64,000 nt of DNA from Ixodes scapularis (Eukaryota; Arthropoda; Arachnida; Ixodida; Ixodidae): NCBI RefSeq assembly GCF_016920785.2, contig NW_024609958.1:1054001-1118000 (forward strand), written 5' to 3'. The position numbers and the translations under genes are program-made. Each line of letters opens with the position of its first letter. Position 1 is the stretch's first letter. Below the pieces are notes generated by a model. It made no database searches and was not told where the DNA came from. It worked only from the letters and a program-made list of their open reading frames with translations. This document shows positions 44,093 through 53,978 of this stretch, piece after piece.

Positions 44093-45461
44093 CATTAAAT
44101 CTTTTTTTCCTTGGTTGTAAATTCGTTTTATAATATTATTTTTCCATCTAGCCTGTTTAAGAAAAAAAGATTTTTTCTTTACATGTGTCCTTTAAAGGAA
44201 AGCTTCTGCGAAACATTAATGGTCATTGATTTTTGTAAAGTATTCACCGTGTACTAAGTATTTACCCCTGAATGAGTGTACAAAATATCTCATCAAAATA
44301 TTTATTTGCTATTGAGAAAACAACTTTTAAAAATTACGCGTCCGAATCACTAACTGCCGCTGTATTGGCAACACTGAGCAGCCATGGAATTGATTTGGAC
44401 GTCAAATGGTTGTATTTAAGAGCAGACCCATCCTCCTTGTTGTGTGTTCAAGCAGTATGAAGTGTGCGAGAAAACAGTGGCGCCACGGTGCAGCTCCTTG
44501 CAGAAGCATTTCGAAATGAACGTGACCTGGCATAGACATTCTGTGTAGCAACCAACCTTAGTTTCTAAGGTTTGTTTACCTTGGCACAGCGCAACGTTCG
44601 GGGGTGAACTCGGCGCTAACTTTTTTACACGAGACCTCGAACTTGAGAACACAGATCCTCGCCATGCGCCAAAGAAAACTGTCGGGATCATCTCAATTCC
44701 AGCACGTCTACGCAATCCGCCGGCGAGCGAAGAGCAATTAGATATTAAGAGGAGCGAAAAACACTTCTCACGTAAATTTAATCAATTACTGGTTCTGATG
44801 AACGTCGTCTCGTAGTCATTTGCAGACCGTCGAGAACACGAACGCTTCGCAAAGGCATATTCCAGAGCAGGTAAAAGAAAGAAAAACATGGCGTCGTGTT
44901 GCCGCCGTTGCCGCTTACAACTGCGGGACACACATTTAATCTAGAGCCCCGAGCAGCTCCTGCGGCTCGAATAAAGTGAAAAAACACACAGAGAATGTTG
45001 GACCGGGGTAGGTATTTGAATTTCAGGGTCTGCCACCTTTCCTCCGGAGCGAGATCGAGAAACACGACCCGTAGAGTAATATACACAAGGTAAAGAGCGG
45101 ACACTGCAAAAGGCCCCAGCGGCCCAGAGAGACGAGTGACAGCTAGCGCTCCTAGCGGGAGGCATTAAGTATAATCTAGTTCCTGTTACGGTCAAGTCAA
45201 TTTCGGTTTCAGTTTGGGGGTTTCTGCTCCGGTTGTCTGGTACCCTTTTCCTTCTCTCTTCCTCCCTCTCTTTCCTTCTCGCCTCGCTCCTTGTTAAGCT
45301 CTAGGGTGCTCCTCGGCTCCTGGAGCCGCTGTTTCTTTGTTTTTTTTTTTTAATGTTGGCGCAGTTTCATTTTATTTTTTACGATATAATCCGTGCAAAA
45401 TATGTAAAACAAGATATCTACTTCACAAAACAGAGGTGTATATCTTGTTTTTCTTTATTTT
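44093..45461. other. Intron 1 sequence without recognised features
   Basis: TATTTAAGAGCAG at 44413, 46 bp upstream of an ATG, looks like a small plus-strand promoter, but the following frame is only 20 codons. The minus frame 44416-44715 (99 codons) has no motif. No gene is called. Confidence 0.45.
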
Positions 45462-46003
45462 AGAGCGCAGCTCTTAGGCGCCCGTTTCCGGCTTGAGCGG
45501 CGTCGCCGTCGCCGTCGGCGTAACCGCGCGGTGCATTATGGGTACATTTTTCCCAAGGGACCTGAGGACTCCCGAAGGAACCCGAAGTCGTTCCGAAGGA
45601 ACCCGAGGTCCTTCGGGAGGACCTCGGGTCCCTTCGGGAGGACCTCGGGTTTCTTCGGTAGGACCTCGGGAGGACCTCGGGTTCCTTCGGGAGTTGCATG
45701 CAACTGGCATACAACGAGTTGTATGCAACCTGTTGCATGCAAAGGTCACGTGACCCCACTGAGGTCACGTGAACCCCCTGAGGTCACGTGAACCCCCTGA
45801 GGTCACGTGACCGCCTGAGGTCACGTGGCCGCCTGAGGTCACGTGATTCTTCTGAGGTCACGTGACCCTCTGAGGTCACGTGACCCCCTCCCCCGAGGTC
45901 ACGTGACCCCCTTGACGTCACCCGACCTCCCATGAGGTCACGTGACCTTAAGGAGTCACCTGTCCCTCAGTACGCTTCCATCCTCCTCAAGAGCTGCGCT
46001 CCA
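45462..46003 (+). mobile_element. GAGCGCAGCTC-ended element with CACGTG array
   Basis: The left end TAGAGCGCAGCTCTTA and right end AAGAGCTGCGCTCC are complementary. Inside are GGCGCCCGTTTCCGGCTTGA, a 21-bp repeat with GGAGGACCTCGGG (45560-45690), a palindrome cluster with GTTGCATGCAAC (45694-45741) and the CACGTG array. Confidence 0.88.
45742..45957. repeat. Tandem GAGGTCACGTGACC array, about 19-bp period
   Basis: About eleven units of GAGGTCACGTGACC with a C-rich spacer follow each other. Each core is the palindrome GGTCACGTGACC or a one-base variant. Related arrays are at 53200-53395 and 62640-62838. Confidence 0.92.
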
Positions 46004-46354
46004 ACCGGCGTTACAGGAAATTGTAAACGGCTTTCTTTTTTTTTTGTGTAAAACATTGAAGTAACACAATCTCCACATGGACTTCTGACTAGTGAAGCAT
46101 TTTGGGATCAACAACAGTACGTGGTTCGAAAACATTTTATTGGACTACATTCGTATACACATGATTTACTTCAGAAGCTCTGTGTGTTTTAAAAGAAGCT
46201 GATACTAATACTCACAAAAATAAATAGATATGAAGGAGTTCGGCATATTGTACACTTCGTAATAGATTTTTTGCGGAACCAAGTTAACAAACTCTTTCCA
46301 GAGGGAACATGCTGAATGATCCATTCGCTTTTACGCCGACTCGGGCACGGGAAG

Positions 46355-46945
46355 TTAAAGGGGCAGTGCAACGATTTTCAGACTTTGGCCAGTTAAGTGC
46401 GGAAGTTAATCTGCGTCACCTATGGAACGAAAAACCGAAAGCCGGATTTCTTTGCGAGCGCTAGTTCTTATTTAAAAAAATGAAACAAATCGAAGGTCGA
46501 AGTGCCTCTCAACTCTCCACGCCGACTTTCGAGTGACGTCTCTGGAGGTTCACGTGGTTTCCCCTTGGGCCCTCTCTTCAGAGACCCCAGCCGCTTCCTC
46601 CGCGATTGTGGACTTTCAAAGGATTAACCTCGTCGAAGGTCGCGGCGAGCGATGGACACAAAGGACGGTTCTCTATGGGGCTGACAGCGAGTGTAGCAGC
46701 GGAGGGGGACAGGGTTTGTTGACTTCCGCGTATCCCCCAGAGACGCCGTCATTTTAGTTCCCGTAGCCGCCACCGGCGGCTGCAGATCGGCAAATAATTC
46801 GTTTTTTGCCTTGCGATTACGCAGCAGAATAGCCGTTTTTTGGGGAAAGGTGACGCGTTTTTGGTCACTTGGGCTTGTATGAACAATATAAAAAATGCAA
46901 ACTGGCAATTCTTTCAACATTAAAACCGTTGCACTGCCCCTTTAA
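46355..46945. mobile_element. 591-bp TTAA-bordered MITE in intron 1
   Basis: TTAAAGGGGCAGTGCAACGA at the left and CGTTGCACTGCCCCTTTAA at the right are exact complements over 19 bp. TTAA on each side is the likely target duplication. The interior lacks a transposase. Confidence 0.9.
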
Positions 46946-46976
46946 GTGCAGAAATAAAAAAGACACATCGCTATCA

Positions 46977-47207
46977 TTACCAGTCATAAAAGTATAATAA
47001 GAGTGCAAAGCTCACAGCTAAAAGTGCGAATTCCCAATTTCCGGCTGATATAAAACACACGAATCGACATAGCCCGAAACACACTGCGGGCGAGCCATTA
47101 GCAAACAATGAGATCGCTATTCGGAATCCGACAAGATTGAACGTCCTTAAACATTCCTCGAAATACATTTCATCAGAAAGAAAGCATGGCTTAAAAAAGC
47201 CATGCAT
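46977..47207 (-). other. Hydrophobic open frame, possible relic of a membrane-anchor exon
   Basis: The frame ends NWEFALLAVSFALLLYFYDW then stop, with the GT of TGGTAATG placed as a weak donor after GACTG. This string resembles the N-terminal membrane anchor of microsomal cytochromes P450, but no Met precedes it at the expected place and no downstream P450 exon was found. It could equally be chance in T-rich DNA. Confidence 0.15.
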
Positions 47208-47289
47208 TGCACTCCGACAGCATAAGCATTCCTTCTCCCTCCTCCTCTGACGCGCGCACCTTTTATCTTCATGTTTTGCTTTTTTTTTT

Positions 47290-47972
47290 TACGCACGCTG
47301 TCGACTGTAGCGCCGCCTGCATCGGTGCAAGATAGCAGGCGGCATTCTTCAGAGGATGGCGCTACTTTCCCGTACAAAGCGGCTTTACTCAGGATGGGTT
47401 CGCGGCGCGCCCTTTTGGAGAAAGAAGACTGGCTGCGAAAGGAGCGGCGACGTACGCAGCAGCGCGAATGGGTCCGTAACCGCCGCAAAGCCGCTGTCGC
47501 CTCGACTTCCACTGCGTCGAGCGTTTCAGATTCCCTTGCCAAAGAAGAGCACATCACTCGTCTGGAAAGCCGCCGCCGAGAACAGAGCCAGCGATGTACA
47601 GGGCGCCGGCGGGCCAACGCCGCGGACGACGATCGTGCCACGGAGGCCAAGAGCAAGCGCGAGGCCCGGCGACGACTGCACTCCATGCAGGCTGAACTAG
47701 GGTGCCTACATGCTTCCGCTCAGAGCGGCGGAAACATGTAGGCACCCTAGGCTGAACAGTTCCCGGGCGCGACGGCGAGGTTCCGGAGAACCCGTTGAGA
47801 ACCCGTTTGGCGTCACGTGCGTCGTGTGCGACCGACTGTGGTTCGTTGGAGACGTATCCACGATCGGCAGCGCGTCGGACGAGAAGAAGCGGGAAACGGG
47901 CCCGTGCGCGTTGCGGCAGTATACCGAGCACAGCTCCGCTGGTGTTCCTTCTTCAGAAGAGTGGAAAGGCTG
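47290..47972 (-). mobile_element. Larger relative of family M1 with an Arg-rich open frame
   Basis: The right end (minus view CAGCCTTTCCACTCTTCTGA, CACCAGCGGAGCTGTG) is the M1 left end. On the plus strand the frame 47271-47741 encodes an Arg/Glu-rich stretch with RRTQQREWVRNRRKAAVAS. The corresponding DNA at 61589-61783, read on its minus strand, gives RRSAQQREWFRNRREAAIA before a stop. A 16-bp perfect hairpin (CTAGGGTGCCTACATG) lies at 47699-47749. The opposite terminus is not recognisable. Confidence 0.55.
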
Positions 47973-48261
47973 AACGATTTTTTTTTACTCTCTGTTTGTA
48001 AAGTTTAAAGTTGACTATGTGCCTTCCCGCGTCGGAAACCTCCGGGTTTACATTCTGTCTATACACGACTCTAGAAGCTTCAACCAACGAACCTTACCGT
48101 TTTCTCTGGGTAAAGGACATTCCCAGCTACAGAGCTCGACCGACGTGTTCAGCGATAAGCTTCGCTATACTGTAATACTGTTTAGTCTTTTTTTCGGGTT
48201 GCCCAGTTGCTTTGTCGCCATAGATACTCAGGTTAGAAATGAAACGAGGCTGTTTAGAGGT

Positions 48262-48446
48262 TGTTCTACACGTTACTCCTCGAAAGTAACGATATAGCAT
48301 TACTCGTTACTCGGTTTTAAGAGTAGCTAACTACGATACTCGTTACTTTTTGAAAAAAAAGGAAACTAAGTAGGTTACTTGTTACCGAAAAAAATAACTA
48401 TGTACAAGCAACTTGTTACTAGTAACGCATTGGGTACATGTCTGGA
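48262..48446 (-). mobile_element. hAT-like GTAAC-rich terminus
   Basis: Dense GTTACT/GTAACG motifs end at TAACGCATTGGGTACATGTC then TG. On the minus strand this reads CAGACATGTACCCAATGCG, comparable to CAGACTTGTGCCCGTTAC at 63622. Only one end is identified. Confidence 0.5.
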
Positions 48447-48790
48447 CCAAACACCCCAGAAAGCAGGTAAAAAACGAAATACTGAAATGTCTGAAGTTTA
48501 TGTCGGCTTTTTCACTTTCAGTGTCGGGCTTTTTATTATGGCCAAATATACAACAGCTCGTTCGCGAACTTAAATTCAGTTCATTAACATAGGTTGCCGT
48601 TTTATTTCCTCAGCTATCCGAGAGAACTCCTTAAAAATATATAGCTTATGACCTACAGCAGTCCGTTATTCAACCGAAGAGTGTTATGAATACAATTTCA
48701 CGAGCACAAATTAAACTCTAGGCGCCTTTAACAGCTTGGCATTGCGACAAAAACTAAAACGAAAGCGTTGCAATATTGAGGAGAACTTAC

Positions 48791-48837
48791 GTAAGGCTTT
48801 CTTGCTTCCAAAAACTTGAAGGGGCAATTGCTGTTCT
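48791..48837 (-). other. Noncoding first exon (5'UTR) of the secreted-protein gene
   Basis: The start is placed at the A of TCAGA (48837), 31 bases below the TATA box. The donor GTAAGTTC follows at 48785-48790. The next exon, at 43037, has an acceptor but no promoter of its own, which supports the join across a 5.75-kb intron. Confidence 0.65.
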
Positions 48838-48920
48838 GAGGTGTTGAAAGTTTGCTAACTTATTTATATCCCAGGTTGTAGGCGTGTTCCTCCCAATGGG
48901 CAGTTCCGAGAGAATTTTCT
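48837..48920 (-). promoter_or_regulatory. Core promoter: CCAAT boxes, TATA box, initiator
   Basis: On the minus strand the order is CCATTGGCG, CCCATTGGG, CTACAACCTGGGATATAAAT and ACACCTCAGAAC. TATAAATA occupies 48861-48868. The initiator-like TCAGA is at the expected distance. Two CCAAT-type words (seen as ATTGG) lie about 30 and 65 bases above the TATA box. Confidence 0.7.
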
Positions 48921-49635
48921 CGCCAATGGTAGCTTTGGAAGCAGGTGGGAGGAGACAAAGACTCTAGATGTCAACTTTTCTTTTAACCTCGACTCAAAGA
49001 GCATCTTGACGCCCTTGAAAGAGAAAAATACAGCAAGATGCGAAAAGCATCTTGCCGCCCATAAAAAAGAAAATTACAGCGAAGAATGTGCGTCTATATA
49101 TGCATTTTTTTCCGCAGTCTGAATTTGCGTAAAGTTTTTGAACCGTGTTCTTCGAATATTTTCGGAAGAAGAGGACGATACACCTCTAAGAGATAATATT
49201 CTACGTGGTGTGCACAACTTAGAGGCGAAGACTATGCAGGAATTTGTCTTGCAGAACTGTTAGGTAGCGTCAGAGAGGCCCAGGGTAGTCTTCAAGATAA
49301 CGCAAGGTAGTGAGGTAGTGTAGTGTGTTCCACTTCCAGTCCCACCGCAGCCTACTCAACGACACTATGTAGCCAATCAAACAGCGCCGAAAGGGCATCG
49401 TCACGGCGCTTATCTTTTTACGTGTTTATTACAACCACCAAAATCAATCACGTAGAGTGAATGCCGCCCCAATCCTGCGGTTATTTCGGTGCGTGACTGA
49501 TTTACCCGCTGATACAAAAACCCACGACAACAACGATAGCGGTGATCCTGCCCTTTTGGCGTCGCTCCATTGACTCCCTGGAATCCTAACATCGGATGCA
49601 GTCGGACTTAAAGTGAAATGGAGTATAGTGTGTTT
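48921..49635. other. Unassigned sequence upstream of the promoter
   Basis: GCATCTTGACGCCC and GCATCTTGCCGCCC (49003-49065) form a near-duplicate pair. No gene is seen. The region may contain upstream control sites but none is identifiable. Confidence 0.4.
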
Positions 49636-50499
49636 CAGGGATGGGCAAAATACATGCAAATATGTATCGAAATACAAATACAAAATACTTCGTCTAAATG
49701 TATTTAATTACAAGTCTGATTACATTTCCATAAAAGCATTTAAGTACAAAATACAAATACAACGAAATGTATTTGGTCTCCCTCCAAATACTTTTCCAAG
49801 TATCTTCCTCAAAATTTGCGGCAGCGACTTCAGGGCACCTGCAACGGGTTTCTGGGTATCTCATTTTAATTTTGCATCGCACACTCGGGAGTTAGTGTGC
49901 GAGGCTATAGTAACGTAATAAAAATATAATCACAAAAAAAAATGTAATCACCTTGGACGTAATAAGTGCAAAAAGTACAGAGCTTCAAGTAGCTTTTTTT
50001 GTCGATTACATTTTGGTATAGAACAACAAAGAACCGAGACGACCAAGGTGCGCAGCACTAGCTACAAAATTTTTTTATTGTTGCAACTCGCACCAGTCAC
50101 GAAAATCTGGACGACCCGCGCATTCGGAATGTTCCAGGCAAAAATATGGATGGAAATCCGGCTGGAAAGCATCACAGGCTGTCACAAGCACCTCTTTAGC
50201 CAGTCTGCCTGTGAACATCGATTTCGTCACTATTCTTGCCCTGGACTAGCACCGTCATCACAAAGTCACTAAACGCTTGTGCTTGATTGGGATACACTGC
50301 ATTCGCTGCAGAACGTAGTTTTCTTCCTGCTCTGGACAGTGACAATAAATTTGAGGGATGTATTTTCGCCCACAAAATTGTATTTATTTACAATTGTATT
50401 TGAAATACCCATGTTTTAGTATTTAAATACCCACATCAAACACATTACCCAATTTGTAATTAAATACAAATGCAAAATACACAAAGTACCACCCACTTT
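49636..50499 (+). mobile_element. hAT-like element with AAATACAAATAC ends
   Basis: The left end CAGGGATGGGCAAAATAC is followed by 150 bp of AAATAC, ATTTAA and GTATTT words. The right 120 bp mirrors them (GTATTTAAATACCC, AAATGCAAAATACAC) and ends GTACCACCCACTTT, the eroded complement. CAGGGATGGGCAAAATAC-type ends with this subterminal composition are common to hAT elements in many animals. There is no transposase frame. The interior is about 570 bp of unique-looking DNA. Confidence 0.7.
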
Positions 50500-50689
50500 C
50501 CTTTTTTTTTAAGCCATGGGAAATGTAATGTAAATAGAGGACCACGGCAACTTTGTTTCTTCTTTCTTTAGGAGCGTTTGCCACATTTGCAGCGCCTCCT
50601 AGTTTAATTTTCTTTAACAAAGCGCCTGCTACCGACGTTAAAAGGTGTTCCGGATAATACGCTCACCGAAGGCGGGAAACTTGAGCGTC

Positions 50690-51040
50690 AAAGCTCACCT
50701 GTGCTTGATAGAAGCAGAATTTCTTCTGGGCATTCGAAAAGCATAAACTCACGATGTCCCTTTTTACCATTTTTGAATGGGCGCATTGATAAGATAAAAG
50801 TTACTTTAATCCACGAGGTTCGAACGTCCAACCAACGTGCTCTTAAAAAAAAAATGAAGACGGAGGTCGAGGAAACGTATGGACCCATTGGCAGCCAACT
50901 CGTGAATAGAAACCAAAGGGGCCAAGCAGTCACCAAACACAGACAATACACTTGACACAAAGTGTGTCACGTCATGCCTGGTGCTATCTAAAATCACGAG
51001 ATAGTCGTCAATGTATATAAAACATTTTACCACATTTGGA
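50690..51040 (-). pseudogene. Penelope-like reverse transcriptase fragment, broken
   Basis: In minus frame one the sequence VVKCFIYIDDYLVIL carries the catalytic YIDD box (51004-51015), followed by ELAANGSIRFLDLRLHF. A ten-A run on the plus strand (50845-50854) marks a frameshift. The next frame reads GWTFEPRGLK, a TAA at 50801-50803, then CAHSKMVKRD. This order is that of the palm and thumb of Penelope-like polymerases. One shift and one stop make it dead, and the fingers and GIY-YIG domain are missing. Confidence 0.85.
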
Positions 51041-51139
51041 CCGTCTAAAAGAGTAAAAAGATCTATGTGCTTTTTAGATCTTTTTAACTATTGCCTACTG
51101 CGCCGTTCGCTTTTCCCGTCGTGCATCGTTGGAATGGAG

Positions 51140-51415
51140 AGCAGCGATTTGGGATATTACTCCATTTTCTGTCGATTCAAAAGTGTGCTTTTTTCTTGCT
51201 TTTTTAGAGAAAGATAGGCCCTTTTTCGCAAAGAAAGTTTGGTGGTGTGCCAGGTCTCTGCAGAGGATGATATAATTAAGTGAAAAGAACATTTGCCGTC
51301 TGCGACGTGCGTCTCAGAAGTGCAAAACGGCGTTGATTGGATTGATGGCGTTGCTGACAATGCAATGCCCAGGATATGTTTTTTCAAGCATTGCAACATT
51401 CGCTTTAAGAAAAAT
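51140..51415 (-). pseudogene. LTR-retrotransposon gag-like segment, copy 1
   Basis: It is about 70 percent alike by eye to 57085-57375. Both keep an open frame with PFCT-x-ETH, a C-x-F tail and WHTTKLSLRK. Copy 2 sits directly upstream of a protease remnant on the same strand, which is why I read these as decayed gag ends with remnant zinc-knuckle residues. The identification is tentative. Confidence 0.45.
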
Positions 51416-51541
51416 GCGTTTCTTTTTTTGTGTGTGTGTGGAAGTTAATACACCGAGACGAAAACGGATGCCTGTTCGGCATTCAGTGAACATTGACGGT
51501 TTAATGTAAAAGTTTTCTGGAAAAAGGAAAAAGGTAATTTC

Positions 51542-52115
51542 ATGGTCCCCTTTGAGAGAATTCCAATTCCGCCAAAATGCAAAACATACTTCTTTCGCTT
51601 ATATTTGCGAACTGTGCCGGTGATGGAGTGGCTTGAGTCCAGAGGCATTGAGGAAGCATGGTCCCTGGACTGCAGACTCTACAAGACTACCGAGACATTT
51701 ACACATGCTTATGTGATTTGTGTAGACGCGTTTTTTCTTTATGGATGTTTTCAAAAGAACATTGATGAAAGATTTCGAAGCGGAAGAGAAACTTCTTCAC
51801 TATTTACATTTTTCAGAGCAACTAGATAGTGTGCTCGACACGCTTGTCGTTCTAGGGCTTTACAGCCTATGGAAAACCAGAAAGGTTGACTCGGAAAAAG
51901 GGGTTGCAAAGCCTTCATGGGTAAATTTCAAGAACATAGCTATACCAGTGGGTCCATGGATGGTTAAAATTTATGAGATACGGAATTTATGAGATACATC
52001 AGTATGTAAATAGCTTGTATCATATTCTAAGTGAGTGAACCGTTTGTACATATAGCATAGTGTTTTGTATATAACTGTAAATAGATCTGCTTGTCTACAA
52101 AAAAAAAAAAAAAAG
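51542..52115 (+). pseudogene. Non-LTR retrotransposon 3' fragment with poly(A) tail
   Basis: The frame shows RLYLRTVPVMEWLESRG, then TETFTHAYVICVDAFFL, where H-x4-C survives but the second Cys of the C-x2-C pair is Tyr. A frameshift near 51741 moves to a frame with MDVFKRTLMKDFEAEEK and VLGLYSLWKTRKV. The AT-rich 3' UTR ends in 16 A at 52099-52114. The layout fits the zinc-binding C-terminal end of tick non-LTR polymerases. Confidence 0.75.
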
Positions 52116-52126
52116 AAACAGAAACC

Positions 52127-52213
52127 TGCAGTGTAGTTTAGCGGTTAAGAGGTCTGCTTCATATGCAAACGGTCGTGGGCTCGATCTACGCTGGCGGCAG
52201 AGTTAACTTTTTT
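52127..52213 (+). ncRNA. tRNA-like sequence (pseudo-tRNA or SINE head) with pol III-type T-run
   Basis: Box A appears as TAGTTTAGCGG and box B as GGGCTCGATCT. The anticodon arm TCTGC-TTCATAT-GCAAA would present CAT, but the T and acceptor stems have several mismatches, so a functional tRNA-Met is unlikely. A T-run follows at 52207. It lies 13 bp after the poly(A) of the preceding retroelement. Confidence 0.5.
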
Positions 52214-52796
52214 CTTTTTTTCGAACATTTTGTTTTCTTTCTTTTTTACGATTAACACTGGAAAAAAAAAGACTTGTCGACGACAGTGCTACCGCGAGCT
52301 AGTTGCTTTGGATCACGCGGAACGAGCGCAGTCATGCCAGTCAAGGCTACTCGCTCGCCGCTTGCACGGCCTTCGCAGCTCTTCTATGCAAGGGTGATAA
52401 TCCGTCCTATTACACACAGGTACAACTCCAGAAAAATGCGTACAAAATTACTGCGGCTGGGCTCTGTCGCCTTCGGTACACGAAATTTTCATTTGCAACA
52501 GGAGTGACGGACGGCACCGGGCGAAGTTTGAAAATGGAGAACGCTTAATTTGATGTACCCGAGAACGCGACGGGTACAGGCGGCAACGTCGACAACCCGC
52601 ACCAGCGCGGACACCGTCGAGCCGCCGAGCACCTGACCACATACATGCCGAGCGGCCGACATTTCAAAACGCAGTCAGCGGCATCCAGAGAAAGCGTCTT
52701 GTTGATGTCCAAATAACTAAGACGTCAAAATAAAAATAGTTATTTTGACGTCCTTGACGTCACGGGCCACGCCCCCTGGACACCAAATTGGTGCCG
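52206..52796. other. Unassigned sequence with a 13-bp hairpin
   Basis: GACGTCAAAATAA-AAATAG-TTATTTTGACGTC (about 52721-52752) is a perfect 13-bp stem. The open frames at 52274-52548 are mutually overlapping and anonymous. Confidence 0.5.
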
Positions 52797-53115
52797 AAAA
52801 GCGGTTGATAACGCGGTCGTATAAAGATACAGTACAATTGCACGCGCACTTGATGTCATCGAGTGCGCGTGAAATTGCACTGGATCTTTATACAACCGCG
52901 TTCGCAACCGCTTTGCGAACGCGGATCCGCAACCAGTGTGATTAGGGAGTTTTCGTAGACCGCGCTGCCCCCTCCGCTAAGCGTTCCGCAACGAAGAAGT
53001 TGCTACTGCGCCTGCACGCCGATAGCCTTGACTGTGGAGTTCCCGCTATCGTAGCGGGTTGCGGAGGGCCTTGCGGGACGGCGACAACGATCTACGAAAA
53101 CTCCCTAATGAGCGG
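52797..53115. mobile_element. 187-bp-type foldback MITE, copy B, truncated and interrupted
   Basis: From AAGCGGTTGATAACGCGG on it matches copies A and C through TCGCAACCGCTTTGCGAAC and CCAGTGTGA. It is then split by the 161-bp element at 52945-53105 and resumes ATGAGCGG, followed by TTA. The outer 35 bp of the left arm is missing. Confidence 0.85.
52945..53105. mobile_element. 161-bp element with GGGAGTTTTCGTAGA ends, nested in copy B
   Basis: GGGAGTTTTCGTAGA at the left and TCTACGAAAACTCCC at the right are perfect 15-bp complements. TTA precedes and TAA follows. The GC-rich inside has CCGCTATCGTAGCGG and its own dyads. The exact target duplication is ambiguous. Confidence 0.85.
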
Positions 53116-53978
53116 TTAGGGGCCCGTTTCCGGCTTCAGCGGCGTCGGCTTCGCCGTGACCGACGGCATAGCCTTGGCTTACGCCGTCGGCGTAACTTAA
53201 GGTCCCACGTGAACTTGGGGGTTACGCCGTCGGCGTAACCCCCAAGGTCACGTGACTCGGGGAAGGGGGGAGGGGGGTCGCGTGACTCCCCAGGTCACGT
53301 GACCCCCCCCCCCCCCCCGAGGTCACGTGACTCCCCAGGTCACGAGACGAACCCCCCCGAGGTCACGTGACCCCCTAAGGTCACGTGACCTGAGATGTTG
53401 TTGTTGCTTAGGCACAGTTAAAGTTGATATATCGTTTATTGCTTACTGCGGAAAACCTAGTGGTTAATTTTGAACCTATTTAAACAATTTCTAGTTATTT
53501 GTCATGGTGGCGTACCCTGTCCTGCTCATATTTTTTTTTATTTCCTTTCATACCTTTACCAGCACGCTCCAATGGTCGCACCAGGAATGTACTAGTGTCC
53601 CTTCTTCTAGAGTTCCTTGGAAAGTAATTATGATTGATGTACGCTAACTAGATAATTTTAATATTATATATATATATATATATATTTATTTATTTATTCA
53701 ACTAAAGTAGAACCGCCAGTGTCAATTGTTTACAGCTATGCGTGCATGTCAGTGGGCAATTCGTGCTACGATTATCGGCATCGCTTTACCTCTTGTTTCT
53801 TTCGCCACTTACATTTAGGCAGACTAAGTGAGCTTGGTCCTCAATTTTAAAGTTGTTTCAAAAGTGGTACCTGCATTTTGTTTTTAGCAGCGGCCGCGTA
53901 GAATCCATTTTAGCTATTACACTAGAAGTTTCTAGTAGACCGTCATCTGGGTATTGCGGGCCCTGCGGGCGTGAGCTC
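53116..53978 (+). repeat. Composite repeat, first copy (CACGTG array plus downstream family)
   Basis: After TTA the sequence GGGGCCCGTTTCCGGCTT is the interior of the GAGCGCAGCTC family. A perfect 33-bp palindrome (53214-53246, centre GCCGTCGGC), CACGTG units and a 16-C run follow. From TTGTTGTTGCTTAGGCACAG (about 53399) on it matches 62845 onward, including ACCAGCACGCTCCAATGG and a TA microsatellite (53664-53685). Confidence 0.88.

Noticed and set aside
44413..44520. Plus-strand promoter TATTTAAG with ATG 46 bp downstream
   Set aside because: The frame is 20 codons and no donor or poly(A) signal follows convincingly.
46977..47207. First exon of a cytochrome P450
   Set aside because: The similarity rests on one hydrophobic stretch, the Met is missing, the donor is weak and no other P450 exon is present. 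It is kept only as a low-confidence note.
52127..52200. Functional tRNA-Met(CAT)
   Set aside because: The boxes and the anticodon arm are recognisable, but the T and acceptor stems have several mismatches and it follows a retroelement A tail.
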